64,000 bases of DNA from an uncultured Ruminococcus sp. GTDB lineage: Bacteria; Bacillota; Clostridia; Oscillospirales; Ruminococcaceae. The notes below the pieces were generated by a model. It saw only the letters and a list, made by a program, of their open reading frames with translations. It was not told the DNA's origin and made no database searches. How positions within the stretch are numbered: the stretch's first letter is position 1; each line of letters opens with the position of its first letter. Shown piece after piece: positions 32,984 through 43,994 of the stretch. The translations under genes were made by a program, and so were the position numbers. The stretch lies in assembly GCA_900538575.1 (NCBI GenBank), contig UPZA01000003.1, forward strand, positions 1 to 64,000, written 5' to 3'.

Positions 32984-35212
32984 ATGCCTATTAACAAAAG
33001 ACTGAAACGAGAACTAAAAAAAAATTTTGCAAAATACTTTTTTATAGGTCTTGTTTTATTTATGGGGATAACTACAATATCCGCCTTCTTTGCAGCTACC
33101 GACGGTATAATGGGTACTATAGAGAGCGAACAGGATAATTGCAATGTGGAGGACGCAAACGTAACGCTCATTGAACAGCTTAGCGACGAAAACATTTCAA
33201 AGCTGCATAAAATGGGAATAAAGGATATAGAAGACACAAGCTATTGCGACATTAACGCATTAGGTGAGAGCGACTATATACTGCGCGTTTTCAAGATGAG
33301 AGAAACAGTTGACAAGCTGTCACTTATCGAGGGTAAAATGCCAGAAAATGACGAGCAGATTGTACTTGAAAGTAAAACAGCGTCCACTAAAAAGCTGTCG
33401 ACAGGAGATAAACTCAATGTGGACGGCAGGAATTACACATTGTCGGGAACAGTGGCAGCGGTAGACTACAACAATGTACTTCAAACGGTCTCATCGGGCG
33501 TATCAAACCTAAAAGCATTCGGACTTGGTTTTGTTTCAAAGCAGGCATTTGAAGGACTTGACAGCGCCAAAATGACGATACAATACAGCTTTACCGCAGA
33601 AGATGAGCAGAGCATAGATGATGCTTATGACTACCTTATAGATGAAGAGATTGCTGTAAGCATACTCAAACAGAGCGATAATCCAAGGATCAAGTCCATA
33701 AGCGATAAGACAAAGACGCTCAAGGCGGAAATAACGCTCATAAGTATTGTTTTTGTTTTGCTGATGGCATTCATTTTTTACGCAATGTCCTCTGCTTCTG
33801 TGGAAAAAGACGGCGCTCTTATAGGAACATTTTTCTCAATGGGTTATACACGCTGGGAAATAGTCAGGCACTATATACGGCTTCCCCTGATAATAACCCT
33901 GATAGGTTCTGTTCTGGGCATGATCACAGGTTCGTTGCTGTTTGCGGAAATAATAGGAAAGACCACCTACAGCACATATTCCCTCCCCTCCTTCAGCGGT
34001 AAGGTGAATCTGTATCTTGTTATCATATGCTGTATCATTCCGTTTATAATACAGCTTGTCATTAACTGTCTGCTGCTTGCAAGAAAGCTGAAGATAACTC
34101 CTGCTCTGCTTATGAGAGGAAAAGGCAAGTCGGGCAAAGGCTTCAGAAAGATAGACCTTTCAAAATTCAGCTTTCCCGTTAAGATGTATATAAGGATCAT
34201 GCTTCGTGGCATAAAAAATCAGCTTATACTGTTTTTCGGAATAGTTATCGCAACGTTTTTCCTTGTTATGGGATTCGGCATGAAGGACACACTTGCGGAA
34301 TATGTTGACGACGTAGAAAATGAGGCGCTGTATGAATACTGCTACATATTAGGCGCGCATGTTCAGACAGATGATACAGAGGACTGCGACAAAGCTACAG
34401 TGGAGGGTTTCCGTGTGGAATATGCAGGTATAAACATGAAACTGACAGTCTACGGCTTTAAGAACACAAAGCGTGTTGATGGCATAACATCCAATAAAAA
34501 TGAGATCGTCATATCTGACAGCGTCGCTTCAAAGCTGTCCCTTGACGAGGGGGATACCATGACCGTATATTCCGAAAAGCTGAAAAAAGACGTGGAGTTT
34601 AAAGTAACAAGGGTTATACACGATCCTGTTGGACTTAGTGCGTACATGGACAGAACTGCATTAAATGAAATACTGGAATATGATGATGCAAATGAATACT
34701 ACAATGCCATTTTGTCTGACAAGGAATTGGAACTGCCCGAAGGAAGCGTCGCGGAAACCATTACACATGAAAATCAGGAGAAGGCGGCAAAGGAAATGAA
34801 CTCCATGATGCAGCCTATGATAATAATGCTCATTGTTGTATCTTTGATTATATTTATCGCGGTAATGTATATGCTTTTGAAAATGATAATCGAAAAAAGT
34901 ACACATTCCATATCACTTATGAAAATATTCGGTTATACCGATAAAGAAAATAACCGTTTCTACTTAAACAGCTTTTTCATTACGATTATTATCTCATTGA
35001 TACTTTCTGTGATAATAGACAAACTGCTGTTTACTTCGGTATGGCCTGCACTCAATGCAAATCTTGTGGGGTTTGTACCTGTAAAAATACATTTTTATAC
35101 ATATGCTGTGATACTTGTATTCGGTTTGATATGCTATCTTATCGTCACCATGTTTTTAAAGGCAAGACTTAAAAAGATACCAATGAATACGGTATTGAAG
35201 CAAAGGGATTAA
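32984..35212 (+). CDS. FtsX-like ABC permease with extracellular domains
   Basis: A 742-aa membrane protein. The start at 32984 has gcggaggtgg before it; the longer frame from 32945 overlaps the ATPase gene. The layout is an N-terminal helix (about residues 18-38), an extracellular domain (40-240), three helices (about 245-385), another helix near 408-430, a second extracellular domain (about 430-600), and three C-terminal helices. This is the two-repeat FtsX/ABC3 layout of antimicrobial-resistance or lipid/peptide exporters such as BceB-like or MacB-like permeases. It forms a transporter with the ATPase at 32284. Confidence 0.9.
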   Translation: MPINKRLKRELKKNFAKYFFIGLVLFMGITTISAFFAATDGIMGTIESEQDNCNVEDANVTLIEQLSDENISKLHKMGIKDIEDTSYCDINALGESDYILRVFKMRETVDKLSLIEGKMPENDEQIVLESKTASTKKLSTGDKLNVDGRNYTLSGTVAAVDYNNVLQTVSSGVSNLKAFGLGFVSKQAFEGLDSAKMTIQYSFTAEDEQSIDDAYDYLIDEEIAVSILKQSDNPRIKSISDKTKTLKAEITLISIVFVLLMAFIFYAMSSASVEKDGALIGTFFSMGYTRWEIVRHYIRLPLIITLIGSVLGMITGSLLFAEIIGKTTYSTYSLPSFSGKVNLYLVIICCIIPFIIQLVINCLLLARKLKITPALLMRGKGKSGKGFRKIDLSKFSFPVKMYIRIMLRGIKNQLILFFGIVIATFFLVMGFGMKDTLAEYVDDVENEALYEYCYILGAHVQTDDTEDCDKATVEGFRVEYAGINMKLTVYGFKNTKRVDGITSNKNEIVISDSVASKLSLDEGDTMTVYSEKLKKDVEFKVTRVIHDPVGLSAYMDRTALNEILEYDDANEYYNAILSDKELELPEGSVAETITHENQEKAAKEMNSMMQPMIIMLIVVSLIIFIAVMYMLLKMIIEKSTHSISLMKIFGYTDKENNRFYLNSFFITIIISLILSVIIDKLLFTSVWPALNANLVGFVPVKIHFYTYAVILVFGLICYLIVTMFLKARLKKIPMNTVLKQRD

Positions 35213-35227
35213 ATAGTGGAGGTATAA

Positions 35228-36655
35228 ATGGAAGATAAAAAAGTTATAGTAACTAAAATATGGTCAGATATATTCGGAGAGGAAAATTCCGATTACGATG
35301 ATAACTTCTTTGAACTGGGCGGAGATTCCATAATGGCGCTGAAAATGTCGGAACAGTTAAAACAAAAGGGTTATACCATAAGCCTTATGGAGGTTTTTGA
35401 CGATCCCACGCTGGGAGGAGTTTTAGATTCAGTCAGGCCTTTGAGCAATGCCGCAGGAACATCGTCTCTCACAGAGAAACAGAAACGCTCATATCCTGCA
35501 ACGATACAGCAAAAATGGTTTTTCCGTAGGATCACACGGGAACGAGATCTATGGTGTGAATATGCGGTTATATCTCCAAAAAATGCAGAGGGCATGTCTC
35601 CCGAAAAGGTACTGGAGTTTTTGTTTGAAAAAAAGCTTCTTCGCAATTTCAACATAATAAGAGGTGATAACGGACTGTTCTTTGAAATGTCAGAAGATAC
35701 GCCCATACTTGTGAAGACAGAAGCGCCTTTATCCCACCAAGCAGGCGAAAATGCGGCGAGGGAAAACATATCCCTTGAAAACGGAAAAACTTGCTGTATG
35801 GTATATGATAATATCGGAAATATGATGATTATAATACATCATTTGTTCTCTGACGCTGTAACCTTGAAAAATATCCTTTCCGCAATAGACAAGCAGGATG
35901 CTGACGGCGATTTTGACAACGCTTTGTATTGCGAATACGCATGGGAGCAGTACGGTAAGTCGGAAAATATTAAAGACGACCTATCTTATATGGAGGAGAG
36001 CGTCAAGTCCTACAATTCTGACGAAACAGTTATGACTTCCGGGGAAGACTGCTATGACACCCTTGTAGACATTTCAAAGGAATGGGGAGTATCCGTTGAA
36101 AGCATACTCATTGTACAGCTTTATAATGCAGAGTCGTTTCTTCCAGAAACAGTCATTGAAGTGGAAAGGATAGGCAGAGATACAATGGGAAAATGGGACG
36201 ACACCTGCGGTTGGATCAGTTTCTCGGCTGCACTTGACCTATCGTGTACTGGGACTGGGAAACAGTGTGAAATGGCTGCGAGGATCGGAAAAGCAGTTGG
36301 CAGTCTTACCTTTGAAAAGGACGGACTTGACGGCAGCGAACCTGAAAAAACGCTTACATGGAACTACATAGGAAACATTGATATTAGTTCGGACTTTGAC
36401 AGCTTTACCGTAATGGATTTCGGACAGTTCAGTGGAAAAAATACGGGCAGATCCACCCCCATATACTTTACAGTGTATTTTAAAAAGGGCAGGCTGTACT
36501 GTAATGTAAACTATGACAGTCTTATTTATACAAGAGAACAGATGAACAGCTTTCAGAAAGCATTTTTAACAAATGTGCAGCAACTGTCTGACAACTACAA
36601 TACAAAGCATACGGATGAGCTAAGTTCTATACTTGAAGTGATGGGAGGCGTCTGA
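35228..36655 (+). CDS. Free-standing NRPS PCP-epimerisation didomain
   Basis: A 475-aa protein with a carrier domain first (FELGGDSIMALKM, Ser near residue 36) and then an epimerisation (E) domain: ATIQQKWFF near 95, HHLFSDAVTLKNIL near 204 (the E-type HHxxxD motif), VEVERIGRD near 315 in the place of the usual EGHGR motif, and WNYIGN near 378. There is no adenylation domain, so its PCP must be loaded by a partner in trans or receive an intermediate. The E domain would convert a carrier-bound L residue to D (or epimerise a thiazoline alpha carbon). It stands just before the big C-A-PCP-Cy-A-MT-PCP gene and its stop nearly touches that start. Confidence 0.88.
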   Translation: MEDKKVIVTKIWSDIFGEENSDYDDNFFELGGDSIMALKMSEQLKQKGYTISLMEVFDDPTLGGVLDSVRPLSNAAGTSSLTEKQKRSYPATIQQKWFFRRITRERDLWCEYAVISPKNAEGMSPEKVLEFLFEKKLLRNFNIIRGDNGLFFEMSEDTPILVKTEAPLSHQAGENAARENISLENGKTCCMVYDNIGNMMIIIHHLFSDAVTLKNILSAIDKQDADGDFDNALYCEYAWEQYGKSENIKDDLSYMEESVKSYNSDETVMTSGEDCYDTLVDISKEWGVSVESILIVQLYNAESFLPETVIEVERIGRDTMGKWDDTCGWISFSAALDLSCTGTGKQCEMAARIGKAVGSLTFEKDGLDGSEPEKTLTWNYIGNIDISSDFDSFTVMDFGQFSGKNTGRSTPIYFTVYFKKGRLYCNVNYDSLIYTREQMNSFQKAFLTNVQQLSDNYNTKHTDELSSILEVMGGV

Positions 36656-36656
36656 A

Positions 36657-39600
36657 ATGAAGATAATAAAGGTCAATGGGCTTACTCCCATTCAGTCGGG
36701 AATGCTTTTCCAGTATATGCTCTCCAATGACAAGTCGTCATATATGGGTACGGAGATATTTGAACTGGAAGGCAATATCAACTCCGATATATTTAAGAGC
36801 GTACTGGAGAAAATTTCAGACGAATACGAAGTATTCCGCACCAATGTGATATATGATAAAATAGATGTGCCTAAAAGCGTTGTTATAGACAAGCGTACAA
36901 TACCCTTTGAATTTCACAAAGCGGTAACTGATGAGGAAATAAAACTGCTCACTTATAAAATAAATGCAGAGCAATTTGAAAAAGGATTTGACATTCAAAG
37001 GGATTCTCTCATAAGGCTTGACCTTATTGTTGGTGAAAACAGCAGCGTGATAATATTTTCCTTTCATCATATTCTCATGGACGGATACTGCGCAGCAATG
37101 ATAGCCGATATAATAATGAAAAATTACGGCAAGCTGCTGGGCAGACAGATCGAAAACGACGGGGAGTATGTTCCGTTCTCCGCTTATCAGGACTGGATAA
37201 TAATACAGGATATGTCTCAAAGCCGTGAATACTGGCATGAGTATCTAAAGGATATTTCACCTGTTCAGCCCTTGGAACTTATACAATTCGGAAGCGACAG
37301 GAAAAAGGATGTGGGACACAGTTCCCTTACAGTTGAATTTACCCCTTCTGAAACCAAGGAACTGCTATCGGCTGCCGCCGCCGGAAATGCGACGCTAAAT
37401 ATATATATGCAGTGGCTTTGGGGCATTACACTGTGCAGAAATTTTTCCTGTGATAAAGCTGTATTTGGAACGGTGGTATCATACCGTCCTGCGGAATTTA
37501 GCAATGCTGAGCGTGTTCTCGGTCCTATGATAAACACCGTACCCGTTGTTTTTGAATGCAGCAGCGACATCAAGATCACAGAACAGCTAAACGCTTTCCG
37601 TAGGAGTTTCCTTGACTCAATGGAACATTCGTGGATAGGTCTAGGAGAAATAAGCAAGGCCGTCGAGGACTGTAAAAATCTTATAGATCACTTATTTGTG
37701 TATGACAATTTCCCCGAAATGGATTTTGGCAGCATAAAAGAAAACACAGGCTTTCAAGTGAAAAATTTCAAACTGGAGGAACGTACCGAATACGCTCTCA
37801 CATTGGAAGTGTCAAAAACCGACAGAATAAGGATAAGATTCAATTTCAACAGCGGCAGATATTCCGCCGAAAGTATTGAAAGGTTAGCAGAACTTTACAA
37901 AAATATCTGCGTGAGCGCCGTAAACGCACAGTATCCAAAGGATATAGAAAATATATCGGAGGAATTTGCACACAAACTGAAGAGAGAAATACAAGCTGTT
38001 GCCGACAGTACGGAAAAGGGCAGTATCACTTATGAATTCAGCAAAGCAGTAAGGGAACAGAGAGACAATACCGCTTTAGAATTAAACGGCGATGTGATTT
38101 CCTACAATGAACTTGACAGGATAACAGACGCCCTTGCTTGGAAACTGCATAGTCTCGGACTTGGCGAGAATGCAAGGATAGCGGTAGATATTACTCCCTC
38201 CTTTGAGGTGATTGCAGCTATGATAGCGGCTGTTAAAATAGGGGGCTGCTATGTTCCCTTTGATCTGACGCTGCCGCAAAAGCGTTTAAATGATATTATA
38301 AAAGACGCTGATATAGATATTCTTTTGACTGTTGGGACCAAGGAAATACCCTCATTCAATATCAAAACTATCGCAGTTGAAGTAAATGAACTTAAAAATA
38401 CAACAGCTCCAAGCGACAAAGCGTTCATATGTAACAGAAATGAAAAGAGCATTTCAAATATTATGTTTACATCCGGTACTACCGCAAAGCCCAAAGGTGC
38501 GGTACTCAATGACGGAGGTGTGACGGGACTTGTAAAACACGGAAACGTGATAGATCACAGCAGGATAAGCTGTCAGTTCCAAAATTCCTCCATCGCCTTT
38601 GACGCCGCTACCTTTGAGATATGGGGCGGTCTGCTGCACGGAAAACGGGTAGTTATTATAGATAAGGACACTCTGCTGTCAGACGAGAAATTTGCCGATA
38701 AGATACATGAAAACAAGGGCTGCTGTCTGTTTCTTACTACTACTCTTTTCAACAATTTTACCGAGCGGAATGCCTCTATGTTTGACGACGCTTCTTACGT
38801 TGTAACAGGCGGTGAAAAGTTCTCGGAATACCACGGTAAGCTGTTTATCGAAGCATGCCCGCAAACTAAACTTGTGAATGGTTACGGTCCTACAGAGAGC
38901 ACTACCTTTACCACAAGTTTTGAGATAACACCAGAAAGCCTTGAAGACACTGTTCCCATAGGCTTGCCCATTGACACAAGAGGCGTATTGATATGCGACG
39001 AAAATCTATCTCCCCTGCCTCCGGGATCAAAGGGCGAGATCATCATTTACGGTCAGGGGCTTGCTTTAGGCTACTGCGGCGACAGCAAAACAACAGCGGA
39101 AAAATTTGTAACGCTCCCTTGGGGCATATCTGCTTACAAAAGCGGCGATTACGGTCATATAGATGATACGGGGAATGTTTATTTCAGTGCAAGATGTGAT
39201 GAGCAGCTAAAGATAAGGGGATTCAGGATCAGCGCCGAGGAGATAGAAGCGGCGCTGCGTGAATGCACAGATGTACTAAATGCTGCTGTTTTACCCTTTA
39301 AAAATAAGCACGGAAGTATGTATCTTACTGCATTTGTGGTACTTAAAGGCAACAGCGGCAGCTTTGCACAGGTACAGCAGAGGATCACAGCAGAGCTTGG
39401 AAATTTACTCCCATACTACATGATACCTGCGGAGTTTGTCAAATTTGATGAACTGCCTGTAAATTCAAACGGAAAGCTGGACAAAAGCCTGCTGAAAGCC
39501 CCGGAAGAACACACCGAGGAAATAGTTCTTCCCGTTACCGATACCGAGAAAGAGATCTACGGACTGTTCAAGGAGGTAATGGGTGACAGTGGATTCGGAA

Positions 39601-42600
39601 TGGAACACTCCTTTATCAATATCGGCGGAGATTCCATAAAGGCAATGAAATTTACCGCAATGGCAAAGAAAAAGGGCTATAACATAACTGTTGCAGACCT
39701 TTACAGAGAACAAACTCCCGCACGTCTGGCGGCATACATAGATTCTATGGGAGAAGTAAAGGCACAGGAGATAAAGGAGATCACTCCCGACACAGAACAC
39801 AGATATGACAAATTCCCCTTGAACAATGTTCAGATAGCTTATCTTTCGGGCAGGAGCAGCGATCTTGTCCTTGGCGGTTACGGAACGATGTTCTTTTCCG
39901 ATGTTGAAGGAGATTATAACAGAGAAAAATTTGAAAAAGTGCTTAATATACTCATTAAACGGCACGATATGCTAAGAGCCGTTATATACGATTCGGGACA
40001 TCAGCAGATACTTCCTCCTGAACAGACGTTTTACGAACTCTGCGAAGAGGATATAAGGGGTATGAGCGATAAAGAGCAAAGAGAATATTTGAGCCACCGC
40101 AGCGACGAAATGAAAAATATTGTTTTTGAAATCGGTAAATGGCCTATGTACAAGGTTCACATGATAAGGACGGCAAAGGATCATGCTCATGTGCTTTATG
40201 CCTTTGATGCACTTATCATGGACGCATTCAGCGTTATAATGCTGGCAGGAGAATTGAAAGATACATACGGCGGAAAAGTTTCAAACGAAAAACTGGAACT
40301 CTCCTTCAGGGATTATGTTCTGGAAACAGAGAAAATGCATAAGGAATATGAAACTGATAAGAAATTCTGGACAGCTAAAGCAGATGATTTCCCGTCTGCA
40401 CCGTCACTTAAATTTGATACATTTCCCGAAAATATAAAAAACTCACGATTCAGCAGAAAGCACATGACATTTGAAGAGGAAGTATGGAACAATACAAAAA
40501 AGCTTTCGGCAAAGCTGAATATAACTCCTGCGGTGCTGCTGTGCGGTCTTTATGCCTATACACTGTCCCTTTACAGCGGTCAGTCACAGCTTGCGGTAAA
40601 CCTTACTGTTTTCAGCCGTGAACAGATACACAAACAGGTGGACAAGATACTGGGCGACTTTACAAAGATAGTTTTGCTCGACTACGATTTCACAAACTCG
40701 GACAGCTTCAAAAATATATTATCAGACAGTCACAACCGTCTGAATGAATATCTTACACATCTTCGCTATGACGGTATTGACTTTATGCGTGAACTTGCAA
40801 AGAAAAACAAGCCTGTAAACGGTCGCCCCATCATGCCTGTAGTATTCACAAGCGCACTGTTTGACAATGACATGGTGTATGACTATGATAAAGCCGCTTC
40901 ACGGACACCGCAGGTATATCTTGATTGTCAGGCAATGCTCCAGTGCGGAAAATTGAATGTGGTATGGGACTATCCCACAGAACTTTACGATAGCAGCTAT
41001 ATAGACGAGATGTTTGAATGCTTTACCGAGTTTATTCTCGGCGGTGAGAAGATGCTTGAAAAGCCTTTCCCAAAAAGCGAAAAAACTGAAATCTTCTACA
41101 AAAACTACAACGATACTTCATGGCTGGCGCCCAACATCACTTTACAGCAGCTTGTTAAGGAAAGTCTTGACAATGACGGCTTTGCAGACAATATATGGTT
41201 GTATGATGAAGATAAAAGCTATACTTATGCGGAAACAAGAAAAAATGCGTACAGGTACGCTGCGCATTTACAGTCGGAAGGGATAGAATGCGGTGATTTT
41301 GTATGCATTGAAGGAGAGAGAAACGCACAAACTCTCTTTAAAATACTGGCGGTAATACTTTGTGGCGGCGCATATATCCCTGTACAGCCTTCATGGCCGG
41401 ATGACAGAAAAAAAGCTATAAGAGAGCAGAGCAGATATAAATATCTGTTTAATGAAAAGACACAAATAACAGAAGGCAGCTTTAAATACCGTGAAACTGC
41501 TTACGATGCCCCCGCTTATGTTATCTATACTTCGGGAAGTACAGGCGCGCCAAAGGGTGTGCTTATAAATCAAAGCGCCGTTACCAATACGATCCTTGAC
41601 ATAAACGAGCGTTACTTCGTAAAGGAAACAGATGTGTTTGCGGCGGTGTCATCATTTTCCTTTGACCTTTCGGTCTATGATATATTCGGATCTCTTAATG
41701 CAGGTGCGGCAATGTCGCTTGTGCGTAATATGAAAAATATCAGCGGAGTTATAAACAGCTTGGAACGTGACAGGGCGACTATTTGGAACACCGTTCCTGC
41801 ACTTATGAGTATTCTCACTTCCGAACTTGAACGTAGGTCCAACATGGGCAAAAAGCATACGATTCCTATGCGTCTCGTACTGCTAAGCGGCGACTGGATA
41901 CCCGTACAGCTTCCACGGGAGATAACAGGCATTTTCGGTGATATAAACGTCGTAAGCTTAGGAGGTGCAACAGAGGCTTCCGTCTGGTCGATAGCCTATG
42001 ACATTGATACAAAAAAGGAATATGTCACACATATCCCCTATGGCTATCCTTTGAGAAATCAAAATATGTATGTGCTTAGCGGTTCCTGTGAGCCTATGCC
42101 CAAAAATGTTGAGGGGGATATATATATAGGCGGCGTTGGAATTGCTGACGGCTACCAGAACGATCAAAAGCAGACTGATGCAGCCTTTATTCAGCATAAA
42201 ACATTAGGCAGGATATACCGTACCGGTGACAGGGGATATATCTCCCAAGAGGGCTGTATGGAATTTTGCGGCAGACAGGATATGCAGGTAAAGATAAACG
42301 GATTGAGAATAGAACTGGGCGATCTTGACAGCGCCGTTAAGAAAATGCGGTACATTAAAGACTCCGTTTCGGCTGTTCAGACAAACGGCGAGGGCGGTGA
42401 TATTATCTGCACATATATCCGCTGTAACAGCAAGAACACCGATGCAGTACTCGATGCAGATGATACCGTATTAAATATCACTTCACAGGAAAACGAGATA
42501 CTGTCGGGATTTGATATTGACAGCTACCACAGCTTTATGAACACACTTGAAAAACATTGTGTAAGCTGTATGGCAGAAGCGCTTACAGCAATTGGCATTG

Positions 42601-43985
42601 AAAAACTGTCGGGAGAGCATATCTCCCCGAATGAGATAGTTAAAAAGCTGAAAATAGCCGACAACAGGGTGAAGAATTTCAGACAGTGGTACAACACATT
42701 GAAAAAATACGGTGTTATTGGCTATGAAAACGGTATTTTTACCTTTGACGTCTCAAAAATACACTTTCCCGATGAATATATGAAACAACTAAAGGACATG
42801 GGTATTCCTGACGCTGCGGAACATATAATGCATTATGTTGTTTCCGTAAGAAAGCTGCTGCCTGATATAATGCTGGGAAATGCAGACCCTATGTCCGAGG
42901 TATTCTTTAAGGACGGCGATCTTAAAAACGGTGTAGGTGTGTACCGCAACAGCGTGACAGGACAGATATACGGCAGACTTGCGGCGGAACTCACAATGTC
43001 GTTAGCGATGGCTAACAAGGACGAACCTTTCAGGATATTGGAAGTCGGTGCAGGTGTGGGAGGTACCTCCGATTATGTAATTGACCGTATAAAGAGTATG
43101 AACAACGTAACTTATTTGTACACCGATCTTTCTGATGTATTCCTTGATGAAGCAAGAAAACGTTACGATGGTCTTGACTTTGTGGATTACAGCATATTTG
43201 ACATAAACCTTCACCCCAAGGCACAGGGGATACCACTTCACAGCTTTGACCTTATAATAGGCGCAAATGTGCTGCATGACGCGCACAACATTGATGATAC
43301 CATTGATGAATTGCATCTGCTCCTTGCAAATGACGGAAAGCTGCTTATCATAGAAACTACAGTCAATACAGCGATACAGATGATAACTGCCGGATTTGCC
43401 GAAGGGCTTACAGCTTATTCGGACGACAGAGTGGAAACGGATCTTCCTGCATATTCAGAGGAGCAGTGGAGAAACAGTATAGTCAAAAATAACTATTCGT
43501 CTCCGCTGATGTATCCTTATGATGACAAGGCAAGGGAAAAGCTGCAAACAGTACTTATACTTACTCAGTCAAAGGAGACAGTTGCCGTAGTTGACGAGGA
43601 GGATATCATGTCACAGCTCAAACTAAAGCTGCCCGATTATATGCTGCCAAAATTCGTTATCGAAATGCAGAAATTTCCTCTGACAGCAAACGGCAAACTG
43701 GATGTTAAGCGTCTGCCGAAAATGAACGTTGCTGCACAAAAAAGAGGAGAGATAGTTCCTCCGAAAACGCAACTGCAAAGGGAATTGGCAGAACTCTGGA
43801 AGGAAAACCTCGGTGTACGGGAAATAGGCATAACGGATAATTATTTTGCACTGGGCGGCGACTCTCTTAAAGCCATAAGGCTTATGAGCAGAATAGAGGA
43901 ACACGGGTATCACATAGATATGAACGCCGTATTCAGATGTACCACAATCGAGTATATGGCAGCGGAAATAGGATCGGACAGGTAG
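36657..43985 (+). CDS. NRPS C-A-PCP-Cy-A(MT)-PCP
   Basis: A 2442-aa bimodular synthetase. Module 1: C domain with HHILMDG near residue 137; A domain (about 455-950) with TSGTTAKPKG near 603 and pocket about D-A-F-F-V-G-G-T-F, closest to Val/Ile-type codes; PCP with IGGDSIKAMKF near 990. Module 2: Cy domain with VQIAYLSGR and DALIMDAFS near 1183; A domain with TSGSTGAPKG near 1624 and pocket about D-L-Y-N-L-S-L-V-W (Cys). It is interrupted after motif A8 by a SAM methyltransferase domain with LEVGAGVGGTSDY near 2126. The A domain then resumes (PLTANGKLDVKRLP) and a PCP with LGGDSLKAIRL follows near 2400. The methyltransferase inside an A domain is known from pyochelin and yersiniabactin synthetases. 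There is no terminal thioesterase domain. Confidence 0.95.
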   Translation: MKIIKVNGLTPIQSGMLFQYMLSNDKSSYMGTEIFELEGNINSDIFKSVLEKISDEYEVFRTNVIYDKIDVPKSVVIDKRTIPFEFHKAVTDEEIKLLTYKINAEQFEKGFDIQRDSLIRLDLIVGENSSVIIFSFHHILMDGYCAAMIADIIMKNYGKLLGRQIENDGEYVPFSAYQDWIIIQDMSQSREYWHEYLKDISPVQPLELIQFGSDRKKDVGHSSLTVEFTPSETKELLSAAAAGNATLNIYMQWLWGITLCRNFSCDKAVFGTVVSYRPAEFSNAERVLGPMINTVPVVFECSSDIKITEQLNAFRRSFLDSMEHSWIGLGEISKAVEDCKNLIDHLFVYDNFPEMDFGSIKENTGFQVKNFKLEERTEYALTLEVSKTDRIRIRFNFNSGRYSAESIERLAELYKNICVSAVNAQYPKDIENISEEFAHKLKREIQAVADSTEKGSITYEFSKAVREQRDNTALELNGDVISYNELDRITDALAWKLHSLGLGENARIAVDITPSFEVIAAMIAAVKIGGCYVPFDLTLPQKRLNDIIKDADIDILLTVGTKEIPSFNIKTIAVEVNELKNTTAPSDKAFICNRNEKSISNIMFTSGTTAKPKGAVLNDGGVTGLVKHGNVIDHSRISCQFQNSSIAFDAATFEIWGGLLHGKRVVIIDKDTLLSDEKFADKIHENKGCCLFLTTTLFNNFTERNASMFDDASYVVTGGEKFSEYHGKLFIEACPQTKLVNGYGPTESTTFTTSFEITPESLEDTVPIGLPIDTRGVLICDENLSPLPPGSKGEIIIYGQGLALGYCGDSKTTAEKFVTLPWGISAYKSGDYGHIDDTGNVYFSARCDEQLKIRGFRISAEEIEAALRECTDVLNAAVLPFKNKHGSMYLTAFVVLKGNSGSFAQVQQRITAELGNLLPYYMIPAEFVKFDELPVNSNGKLDKSLLKAPEEHTEEIVLPVTDTEKEIYGLFKEVMGDSGFGMEHSFINIGGDSIKAMKFTAMAKKKGYNITVADLYREQTPARLAAYIDSMGEVKAQEIKEITPDTEHRYDKFPLNNVQIAYLSGRSSDLVLGGYGTMFFSDVEGDYNREKFEKVLNILIKRHDMLRAVIYDSGHQQILPPEQTFYELCEEDIRGMSDKEQREYLSHRSDEMKNIVFEIGKWPMYKVHMIRTAKDHAHVLYAFDALIMDAFSVIMLAGELKDTYGGKVSNEKLELSFRDYVLETEKMHKEYETDKKFWTAKADDFPSAPSLKFDTFPENIKNSRFSRKHMTFEEEVWNNTKKLSAKLNITPAVLLCGLYAYTLSLYSGQSQLAVNLTVFSREQIHKQVDKILGDFTKIVLLDYDFTNSDSFKNILSDSHNRLNEYLTHLRYDGIDFMRELAKKNKPVNGRPIMPVVFTSALFDNDMVYDYDKAASRTPQVYLDCQAMLQCGKLNVVWDYPTELYDSSYIDEMFECFTEFILGGEKMLEKPFPKSEKTEIFYKNYNDTSWLAPNITLQQLVKESLDNDGFADNIWLYDEDKSYTYAETRKNAYRYAAHLQSEGIECGDFVCIEGERNAQTLFKILAVILCGGAYIPVQPSWPDDRKKAIREQSRYKYLFNEKTQITEGSFKYRETAYDAPAYVIYTSGSTGAPKGVLINQSAVTNTILDINERYFVKETDVFAAVSSFSFDLSVYDIFGSLNAGAAMSLVRNMKNISGVINSLERDRATIWNTVPALMSILTSELERRSNMGKKHTIPMRLVLLSGDWIPVQLPREITGIFGDINVVSLGGATEASVWSIAYDIDTKKEYVTHIPYGYPLRNQNMYVLSGSCEPMPKNVEGDIYIGGVGIADGYQNDQKQTDAAFIQHKTLGRIYRTGDRGYISQEGCMEFCGRQDMQVKINGLRIELGDLDSAVKKMRYIKDSVSAVQTNGEGGDIICTYIRCNSKNTDAVLDADDTVLNITSQENEILSGFDIDSYHSFMNTLEKHCVSCMAEALTAIGIEKLSGEHISPNEIVKKLKIADNRVKNFRQWYNTLKKYGVIGYENGIFTFDVSKIHFPDEYMKQLKDMGIPDAAEHIMHYVVSVRKLLPDIMLGNADPMSEVFFKDGDLKNGVGVYRNSVTGQIYGRLAAELTMSLAMANKDEPFRILEVGAGVGGTSDYVIDRIKSMNNVTYLYTDLSDVFLDEARKRYDGLDFVDYSIFDINLHPKAQGIPLHSFDLIIGANVLHDAHNIDDTIDELHLLLANDGKLLIIETTVNTAIQMITAGFAEGLTAYSDDRVETDLPAYSEEQWRNSIVKNNYSSPLMYPYDDKAREKLQTVLILTQSKETVAVVDEEDIMSQLKLKLPDYMLPKFVIEMQKFPLTANGKLDVKRLPKMNVAAQKRGEIVPPKTQLQRELAELWKENLGVREIGITDNYFALGGDSLKAIRLMSRIEEHGYHIDMNAVFRCTTIEYMAAEIGSDR

Positions 43986-43994
43986 GAGAGAAAA

